Assembly (NCBI GenBank): GCA_019120675.1
Contig: DWUQ01000078.1
Span: 1 to 27,942, forward strand
Length of the DNA stretch: 27,942 nt
Direction of reading: 5' to 3'
Source of the DNA: Candidatus Paenalcaligenes intestinipullorum
GTDB taxonomy: Bacteria > Pseudomonadota > Gammaproteobacteria > Burkholderiales > Burkholderiaceae_B
The notes beneath the pieces were generated by a model. It had not been told where the DNA came from and did not search any database. It worked only from the letters and a program-made list of their open reading frames with translations. The position numbers were made by a program, and so were the translations under genes. Each line of letters opens with the position of its first letter. Position 1 is the stretch's first letter. Positions 22,231-27,942 of the stretch are shown here, piece after piece.

Positions 22231-23274
22231 TTAATCGTGTATAAACACGGCACCTAATTTTTCCAGATGCTCTAGGGCTTCGCCACAGCCCCGTACCACG
22301 CACGTGAGTGGGTCTTCGGCCACAACCACAGGCAGACCGGTTTCTTCTTGGAGCAAGCGGTCTAAATCATGCACTAAAGCACCACCACCTGTGAGCGCGA
22401 TACCTTTTTCGGTGATATCGGCTCCAAGCTCGGGAGGGGTCTGCTCTAAGCCGGTTTTGACCGCGGACACAATTTGGTTCAGCGGGTCGGTAAGCGCTTC
22501 AAGGATTTCATTTGACGATACCGTGAAGCTACGCGGTACCCCTTCAGAAAGGTTGCGGCCTTTGACTTCGATTTCACGCACTTCGGTACCGGGAAAGGCG
22601 GAACCGATTTCTTTTTTGATGCGTTCAGCAGTGGGCTCACCAATCAGCATGCCATAATTGCGACGAATATAATTAATAATGGCTTCGTCGAATTTGTCGC
22701 CCCCCACTCGCACGGAGCCCTTGTACACCATGCCACCGAGGGAAATCACGGCCACCTCGGTGGTGCCGCCACCGATATCCACAACCATGGAACCGCTGGC
22801 ATCCGATACCGCCAGCCCTGCACCAATGGCTGCGGCCATGGGCTCTTCGATAAGGTAAACTTGGCTAGCTCCAGCGCCTAAAGCAGACTCGCGAATCGCC
22901 CGACGCTCAACCTGAGTGGACCCACACGGCACGCATACGATAATCCGTGGGCTCGGCGCGAGCATATTGCGCGGATGCACCATGCGAATAAACTGTTTGA
23001 GCATTTGCTCGGTAACCGTGAAATCAGCGATGACCCCGTCTTTCATGGGCCGAATGGCTTCAATATTGCCTGGTACGCGACCGAGCATTTGCTTGGCCTC
23101 TTGGCCAACCGCTTGAATAATTTTTTTACCGCTGGCACTGCCATCGTGACGAATGGCAACTACCGAGGGTTCATCCAGCACGATGCCTTTGCCCCGCACA
23201 TAGATGAGCGTATTGGCGGTACCAAGGTCAATCGCCATATCGCTGGAGAAATAACTGCGTAGAAATCCGAACAT
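22231..23274 (-). CDS. mreB: Rod shape-determining actin MreB
   Basis: A bacterial actin that guides side-wall synthesis. The 347 residues match the family. The nucleotide-binding motifs are phosphate-1 DLGTANTLIYV (Asp16 onward), phosphate-2 VVDIGGGTTEVAVIS (Asp166) and the adenosine motif LTGGGALVHDLD. The N-terminus MFGFLRSYFSSDMAIDLG is canonical, so the ATG at 23274 is chosen over an in-frame ATG at 23337, although no Shine-Dalgarno sequence precedes it. First gene of mreBCD-mrdA-rodA and divergent from gatC, as commonly seen in Burkholderiales. Confidence 0.97.
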   Translation of the reverse strand: MFGFLRSYFSSDMAIDLGTANTLIYVRGKGIVLDEPSVVAIRHDGSASGKKIIQAVGQEAKQMLGRVPGNIEAIRPMKDGVIADFTVTEQMLKQFIRMVHPRNMLAPSPRIIVCVPCGSTQVERRAIRESALGAGASQVYLIEEPMAAAIGAGLAVSDASGSMVVDIGGGTTEVAVISLGGMVYKGSVRVGGDKFDEAIINYIRRNYGMLIGEPTAERIKKEIGSAFPGTEVREIEVKGRNLSEGVPRSFTVSSNEILEALTDPLNQIVSAVKTGLEQTPPELGADITEKGIALTGGGALVHDLDRLLQEETGLPVVVAEDPLTCVVRGCGEALEHLEKLGAVFIHD

Positions 23275-23573
23275 GGGCGCGTTGTAGAAATAAGGGAAAG
23301 AGAAAATACGGTAGATTTGGCGCCATCGCCACTGCATTGAGCAGGCCTAAGCAGCGAACACACCCTATACCAAAAGCCAAAACCGTAATGATAACGTATT
23401 ATTAGCGGCTCATTTGCTTGAATTAGCCCTTGGTTAAACCCTGTAACGCAATTTATGCAGAATTGGCTTTATTTGAGCACAATGGCTGCCGACCTGATCT
23501 GAACACGCTAAAATCAGAGTTTACGCTTTTTTACCTGTCGTCGTGTACGACCTTTTCTAGTCCGGATTTTTCT
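23275..23573. promoter_or_regulatory. Divergent promoter region between mreB and gatC
   Basis: About 300 bp without a gene. A TAAAAT (23509-23514) could be the -10 box for gatC, but the -35 is poor. TATAGG on the minus strand in the 23360s-23370s is a weak -10 candidate for mreB. A near-palindrome CGTAATGATAACG is present near 23384-23396. No terminator or riboswitch is seen. Confidence 0.4.
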
Positions 23574-23882
23574 ATGGCAATCTCTCAACAAGATGTCGCC
23601 CGCATTGCAAAGTTGGCGCACATTGACCTTTCGCCCGAGCAGACGGCTCAGGGCGAACGTGATTTCACGCATATCTTAGAGGTCATCAATGCCCTAAAGG
23701 ATGTGGATACCACCGGTGTCGAGCCCTTGCTCCACCCCTTAGAAGTTATTCAAGAAATCTCGCTACGCCAACGCAACGACCACGCCAACCCTACCGCCAC
23801 AGAGGCCGAGCGTGCCGCGCTGATGGCAAACGCCCCCGCCCAAGACGAAGGCTTATTTCTTGTGCCTACTGTTATTGAGTAA
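23574..23882 (+). CDS. gatC: Asp/Glu-tRNA amidotransferase subunit GatC
   Basis: The small subunit that wraps GatA and GatB in the GatCAB amidotransferase. The 102 residues begin MAISQQDVARIAKLAHIDLS, the typical N-terminal helix, and contain the PLLHPLEV segment and a C-terminal FLVPTVIE, as in most GatC proteins. The ATG at 23574 is chosen by family length; an upstream in-frame start would add 48 unrelated residues. gatA follows after 5 bp. Confidence 0.95.
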   Translation: MAISQQDVARIAKLAHIDLSPEQTAQGERDFTHILEVINALKDVDTTGVEPLLHPLEVIQEISLRQRNDHANPTATEAERAALMANAPAQDEGLFLVPTVIE

Positions 23883-23887
23883 CCGCC

Positions 23888-25408
23888 ATGTCCTTACTTT
23901 CTGAATACGATTCGATTCACGCCTTGCAAACGGCGTTAGCGAGCAAAAAACTCAGCGCCACTGAGCTCGCCCAAGAGCAGCTCAAACAAGCTCAAAGCGC
24001 CCACGCCCTTAATGCGTTTACACAGCTGGATAGCGCGTACACCTTAGCGCAAGCCAAAGCCGCGGATGTGCTCTTGGCTCAACCTAATGCCCCGGTGCTT
24101 GCGGGCATTCCTATTGCTCACAAGGATGTGTTCGTCACCCAGCAGTGGCGCACCACCGCAGGCAGCAAGATGCTTCGCAATTACGTTAGCCCCTTTGACG
24201 CCACTGTTGTTGAGCGCTTGGCGCAAGTGGGGACGGTATCTCTTGGCAAACTCAACTGCGATGAGTTTGCGATGGGCTCCGACAACCAAAGCTCCGCCTT
24301 TGGCCCCGTACACAATCCTTGGCATGCCGACTACAGCCCAGGGGGCTCTTCGGGGGGCTCAGCCGCAGCCGTTGCAGCAGGTTTAGTGATGGCCGCCACG
24401 GCTTCGGATACGGGTGGCTCAATTCGTCAGCCTGCTGCTTTGTGCGGGATTAGTGGGATCAAGCCTACTTATGGCACGGTCTCCCGTTATGGCATGATCG
24501 CTTATGGCTCCAGTCTGGATCAAGCAGGACCGATGGCACGCTCAGCACGCGACTTGGTGGAGCTACTTAGCGCCATGAGTGGCTTTGATGAGCGCGACCC
24601 GACGAGCTTGGTGCAATGTGCAGGCCAACCCAATAACGGTGAACGCATCCGTCAGAGCTTTACGCACTGGCACGAACAGTTCCAACACAACACATCCCAG
24701 CCTTTAGCGGGGGTACGCATCGGAGTGCCTCAGGAGTTTTTCGCAAATGAGCTGGAATCAAATGTGGGGGCAGCCGTTGAGCAGGCCCTGCAGCAACTCG
24801 AAAAGCTGGGTGCCCAGCGAGTTTCGGTGTCGTTACCCCTTACTCGGGCGGCCGTTGCGGCCTACTATGTCATTAGCCCTGCCGAGGCCTCCAGTAACCT
24901 ATCACGCTTTGATGGGGTACGATTTGGCCACCGCGCTGCCGAGTACAGCAACCTCGAAGAAATGATTAGCCGCTCACGTGCGGAAGCCTTTGGTGATGAG
25001 GTCATTCGCCGTATTCTTGTCGGCACCTATGTGCTCTCCGAAGGCTATTACGACGCTTACTATGTACAAGCGCAACGCGTGCGCCGCAAGATCGTCGAAG
25101 ATTTCCAACAAGCCTTTAGTCAATGCGATGTCCTCGTCGGCCCTGTCGCCCCGACCTTAGCACGCCCTTTAAACACACCACAGGCCGACCCGACCTCCGA
25201 CTGGCAGGCCGATATTTACACCGTAGGCGCGAGCTTAGCAGGCTTACCCGCCATGTCGGTGCCGTGTGGCTTTAGCTCAGGCACCGCCACACTGCCTATT
25301 GGCTTGCAGCTCATTGGCAATTATTTCAACGAAGGCCAATTGCTGGCGCTGGCTGAGCGCTACCAATTACACACCGATTGGCACCAACGTAGACCGGAAT
25401 CAAAATAA
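23888..25408 (+). CDS. gatA: Asp/Glu-tRNA amidotransferase subunit GatA
   Basis: The glutaminase subunit, which hydrolyses glutamine and passes ammonia to GatB so that misacylated Glu-tRNA(Gln) and/or Asp-tRNA(Asn) are corrected. The 506 residues carry the amidase signature with the Ser-cisSer-Lys triad: Lys79 in IPIAHKDVF, Ser154 in SPGGSSGGSAAAVA and Ser178 in DTGGSIRQPAA, the same numbering as in characterised GatA proteins. It lies 5 bp after gatC, and its stop overlaps the gatB start by 1 bp (TAATG). Confidence 0.97.
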   Translation: MSLLSEYDSIHALQTALASKKLSATELAQEQLKQAQSAHALNAFTQLDSAYTLAQAKAADVLLAQPNAPVLAGIPIAHKDVFVTQQWRTTAGSKMLRNYVSPFDATVVERLAQVGTVSLGKLNCDEFAMGSDNQSSAFGPVHNPWHADYSPGGSSGGSAAAVAAGLVMAATASDTGGSIRQPAALCGISGIKPTYGTVSRYGMIAYGSSLDQAGPMARSARDLVELLSAMSGFDERDPTSLVQCAGQPNNGERIRQSFTHWHEQFQHNTSQPLAGVRIGVPQEFFANELESNVGAAVEQALQQLEKLGAQRVSVSLPLTRAAVAAYYVISPAEASSNLSRFDGVRFGHRAAEYSNLEEMISRSRAEAFGDEVIRRILVGTYVLSEGYYDAYYVQAQRVRRKIVEDFQQAFSQCDVLVGPVAPTLARPLNTPQADPTSDWQADIYTVGASLAGLPAMSVPCGFSSGTATLPIGLQLIGNYFNEGQLLALAERYQLHTDWHQRRPESK

Positions 25409-26871
25409 TGGAATGGGAAATCGTCCTTGGGCTGGAAATCCACGCCCAACTGTCCACACAGTCAAAAATCTTTTCTGCCAGCAGCACCCGCTTTGGCGCT
25501 GCTCCCAACACCCAAGCCAGCGCCGTGGATATGGCCTTACCAGGTACCTTACCGGTATTTAATGGCGCGGCTGCAGAAAAAGCCATACGTTTTGGGTTGG
25601 CCGTTGGCGCAACGGTGGCCCCCAAATCCATCTTTGCGCGCAAGAATTATTTTTATCCTGACCTCCCCAAAAACTATCAGATCAGTCAGTTCGACTTACC
25701 AGTGGTACAGGGCGGCCAGCTGAGCTTTATGGTGGGGGATACGCCGCACACCGTGAACCTAACCCGTGCGCACCTCGAAGAGGACGCGGGCAAGTCCTTA
25801 CATGAAAACTTCACCGGCCCACATGGTGAATCGTCAACGGGGATTGACTTAAACCGCGCGGGTACGCCACTTTTAGAGATCGTCTCCGAGCCTGAAATGC
25901 GCTCTGCCGCCGAGGCGGTCGCTTACGCTCGTGCAATGCACAGCTTAGTGGTGTGGCTTGGGATTTGCGATGGCAATATGCAAGAGGGATCCTTTCGAGT
26001 GGATGCCAACGTATCCGTACGCCCCAAAGGCGAAACCAAGCTAGGTACCCGTTGTGAACTGAAAAACATCAACTCGTTCCGTTTTTTAGAGCGCGCCATC
26101 AACTACGAAGCGCGTCGCCAAATCGAGCTCATCGAAGACGGTGGCAAAGTCACCCAAGAAACCCGCCTCTACGATGCCGACAAGGACGAAACGCGCAGCA
26201 TGCGCACCAAAGAGGACGCCAACGACTACCGCTACTTCCCCGATCCCGATTTGCCACCGCTTTATATTAGTGCCGAGCAAATCGATGGGGTACGGGCACA
26301 AATGCCAGAGCTGCCACGCGACAAACAAGCGCGCTACCAAAGTGAATTGCAGCTGAGCGCTTACGATGCCGCGTTACTCACGACGCACCGCGCAACAGCG
26401 GACTATTTTGAAGCCGTGGTGGATGCCGTTGGTGCCGCCCAAGCCAAATTAGCCGCCAACTGGGTCAGTGGCGAGCTGGCGAGTGCGCTTAATCGTGAAG
26501 AGCTCGATATCGAGCAGGCCAAGGTTAGCCCCACTCAGTTAGCCGGTCTGATCGCTCGTATTGCCGACCAAACCATTTCCAACAAAATCGCTCGGGATGT
26601 GTTCCAAGCCATGTGGGAGGGTGAACACGACGGCCAAGCGGATGCCATTATCGACGCCAAAGGGCTCAAACAAATCACCGATACGGGGGCCATTGCAGCC
26701 ATGGTGGATGAGGTCTTGGCCGCCAACCCCGCGATGATTGAACAATACCGTGCGGGTCGTGATAAAGCCTTTAATGCCCTAGTGGGGCAGGTCATGAAAG
26801 CGGCGCGCGGCAAAGCCAATCCGCAGCAAATCAATACGCTGTTGCGTCAAAAGCTGGACGCTGAAAGCTAA
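25408..26871 (+). CDS. gatB: Asp/Glu-tRNA amidotransferase subunit GatB
   Basis: The kinase/transamidase subunit that activates and amidates the aminoacyl-tRNA. The 487 residues have the cradle domain with LGLEIHAQLST near the N-terminus, YFYPDLPKNYQISQ, HLEEDAGKS and GIDLNRAGTPLLEIVSEP, then a C-terminal YqeY-like tail (about 340-485) with a NWVSGELASALN segment that reads the tRNA. The ATG overlaps the gatA stop. The gene ends the operon. The hairpin downstream lacks a T tract. Confidence 0.97.
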   Translation: MEWEIVLGLEIHAQLSTQSKIFSASSTRFGAAPNTQASAVDMALPGTLPVFNGAAAEKAIRFGLAVGATVAPKSIFARKNYFYPDLPKNYQISQFDLPVVQGGQLSFMVGDTPHTVNLTRAHLEEDAGKSLHENFTGPHGESSTGIDLNRAGTPLLEIVSEPEMRSAAEAVAYARAMHSLVVWLGICDGNMQEGSFRVDANVSVRPKGETKLGTRCELKNINSFRFLERAINYEARRQIELIEDGGKVTQETRLYDADKDETRSMRTKEDANDYRYFPDPDLPPLYISAEQIDGVRAQMPELPRDKQARYQSELQLSAYDAALLTTHRATADYFEAVVDAVGAAQAKLAANWVSGELASALNREELDIEQAKVSPTQLAGLIARIADQTISNKIARDVFQAMWEGEHDGQADAIIDAKGLKQITDTGAIAAMVDEVLAANPAMIEQYRAGRDKAFNALVGQVMKAARGKANPQQINTLLRQKLDAES

Positions 26872-26916
26872 GTGTTATGTTATCGGCATAAAAAACCACG
26901 CTAACGCCTAGGCACT

Positions 26917-26955
26917 GCCCCCATAAGTTAGACCATGACTCAAGCTTGTGGGGGC
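26917..26955. repeat. Hairpin after gatB
   Basis: GCCCCCATAAG (26917-26927) pairs with CTTGTGGGGGC (26945-26955) with one G-U wobble and a 17-nt loop. It has no T tract on either strand. It lies 45 bp after the gatB stop, in a spacer that separates convergent gatB and pyrE. Confidence 0.65.
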
Positions 26956-26969
26956 GGTTCCGTTACAGC

Positions 26970-27077
26970 CATAACGTTTTAGTTCAGCTTTAGGCTAGAA
27001 ACGTTTCTCCAACCTTGGGGAGCAGATCAGACTCTGCAATAACGTTATTTGTTAGCGCTATGGTAGAGAACGTTCTC
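26970..27077. promoter_or_regulatory. Cluster of AACGTT-centred palindromes
   Basis: Three perfect 12-bp palindromes share the core AACGTT: AGAAACGTTTCT (26997-27008), AATAACGTTATT (27038-27049) and GAGAACGTTCTC (27066-27077). A fourth, imperfect copy CATAACGTTTTA starts at 26970. The centres are 27, 41 and 28 bp apart. The form resembles LacI-family operators, which are palindromes with a central CG, but no such regulator lies in the window. The spacer is between convergent 3' ends, where promoters are not expected. Confidence 0.65.
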
Positions 27078-27097
27078 GTTCATTGCGCTCACACACC

Positions 27098-27763
27098 TTA
27101 GATACCATAGCGATCACGATACGCCTGCACGGCCTCACGGTGCGAAGCCAGCTGAGCATCCTGACCCAAGTACTGCAAAATATCCTGCAAGTTTGCAATG
27201 CTCACCACCGGCATGCCGTAGCGCTGCTCCACCTCTTGTACGGCTGAATGCGCCGACAATTGACCATCTGGGCCTGCACGCTCCATACGATCCAAAGCAA
27301 TCAGTACCGCCACAGGTTCGGCCCCTGCTGCACGAATGATTTCTACCGATTCGCCCACCGAGGTGCCCGCAGTGATCACATCATCAATAATCACTACCTT
27401 ACCTGCCAGCGGAGCACCCACTAGGCTGCCGCCCTCACCGTGTGCCTTGGCCTCTTTGCGGTTAAAAGCAAAGGGGACATCGCGTCCCTTTAGCCCCGAG
27501 TGATCCGCCAAAGCCCACGCCGTCGCTGTAGATAAAGGGATGCCCTTGTAGGCGGGCCCGAAAAGCATATCAAAGTCGATGCCAGAATCCACCAAGGCTT
27601 GGGCGTAAAACTGCGCCAAGCGCCCGACCGATGCGCCCGTATTAAACAGCCCCGCATTAAAAAAATAAGGGCTGAGACGCCCTGATTTGACGGTAAATTC
27701 ACCAAAACGTAAGACACCTTGCTCTAAGGCAAAGCGCACAAAATCCGAACGCTGCGTCGACAT
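27098..27763 (-). CDS. pyrE: Orotate phosphoribosyltransferase PyrE
   Basis: PyrE joins orotate and PRPP to give orotidine monophosphate in pyrimidine synthesis. The 221 residues carry FTVKSGRLSPYFFNAG (23-38), FGPAYKGIPL (68-77), the flexible catalytic loop NRKEAKAHGEGG (101-112) and the PRPP motif VVIIDDVITAGTS (123-135). I chose the ATG at 27763 (MSTQRSDF) over a GTG at 27781, because the added six residues are unlike the family. No strong ribosome site is seen. It faces gatB across the palindrome-rich spacer. Confidence 0.96.
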   Translation of the reverse strand: MSTQRSDFVRFALEQGVLRFGEFTVKSGRLSPYFFNAGLFNTGASVGRLAQFYAQALVDSGIDFDMLFGPAYKGIPLSTATAWALADHSGLKGRDVPFAFNRKEAKAHGEGGSLVGAPLAGKVVIIDDVITAGTSVGESVEIIRAAGAEPVAVLIALDRMERAGPDGQLSAHSAVQEVEQRYGMPVVSIANLQDILQYLGQDAQLASHREAVQAYRDRYGI

Positions 27764-27942
27764 AAGCTTGTGGTTCCACACTGAATCTATACAAAAGAAA
27801 CCATTATTTCACAGACTGCACACCAACGGTAGCGATACGGTATGTTGGCTGTCGTGCGCCACGTCCCTCAACCCCACGGCAGGAGCGTTGCCCACATACG
27901 CTGCACGTCTTCACAAAATCAGGTACAGTGGCTCCGCATTCA
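27764..27942. other. Upstream region of pyrE at the window edge
   Basis: TATAGA on the minus strand near 27787-27792 is a candidate -10 box for pyrE, with only a weak -35. CCAAC (27823-27827) and GTTGG (27844-27848) form an inverted repeat. No gene start is visible before the edge. Confidence 0.35.

Noticed and set aside
26906..26913. 8-bp palindrome GCCTAGGC after gatB
   Set aside because: Short palindromes of this size are common by chance, and it lacks the AACGTT core of the cluster.
27804..27941. Open minus-strand frame from the right edge, 45 codons, with a CSVCGQRSC segment
   Set aside because: It has no start in the window, matches no family I recognise, and ends just upstream of pyrE within its likely promoter. 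It is probably a chance frame, though the tail of a gene outside the window cannot be excluded.

Overview
The window is chromosomal DNA of a betaproteobacterium, most likely a member of Burkholderiales and probably Alcaligenaceae (inference). This rests on the look of the proteins (AapQMP-type transporter, MreB/GatCAB/PyrE, ThiC, ArgJ) and on the gene orders rplU-rpmA-obgE-proB, divergent mreBCD-mrdA-rodA and gatCAB, and ftsEX-mutY. Base composition is moderate. Coding density is high and most genes are housekeeping. No tRNA, rRNA, CRISPR array, transposase or phage gene was seen.

Layout. 1-4124: the tail of an upstream gene (probably thiD), thiE, hemL, a strong terminator, a MarR-type regulator with its own promoter, and argJ. 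4130-7296: a terminator, a good sigma70 promoter, then rplU-rpmA, a terminator, and obgE-proB. 7335-9069: the least ordinary part. It holds a long hairpin, a minus-strand orphan OmpR-type regulator whose receiver domain has lost its phospho-acceptor, a divergent small XRE repressor, an AT-rich non-coding stretch, and a TPP riboswitch with a putative ribosome-site-sequestering platform. 9070-11080: thiC (TTG start) and a bidirectional terminator. 11149-14958 (minus): an OmpA-type lipoprotein and an AapQ-AapM-AapP amino-acid ABC transporter with no binding-protein gene beside it. 15071-17755: ftsE-ftsX-mutY. 17717-23274 (minus): mreB-mreC-mreD-mrdA-rodA, whose last gene overlaps the end of mutY antisense by 39 bp. 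23574-26871: gatC-gatA-gatB. 26872-27097: a convergent intergenic region with a cluster of AACGTT-centred palindromes. 27098-27763 (minus): pyrE.

How the genes work together. ThiE (and the possible ThiD tail) and ThiC belong to thiamine synthesis, with thiC under TPP control. FtsEX serves the septum, and MreBCD/PBP2/RodA form the elongasome. GatCAB supplies Gln-tRNA and/or Asn-tRNA by transamidation. ArgJ, ProB, HemL and PyrE are biosynthetic.

The signals that ordinary annotation does not explain best are the AACGTT palindrome cluster, the degenerate regulator/XRE pair, the thiC expression platform, and a terminator-like hairpin between mreB and mreC. I do not see a clearly new multi-gene system. 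All calls come from reading the sequence; no database search was run.
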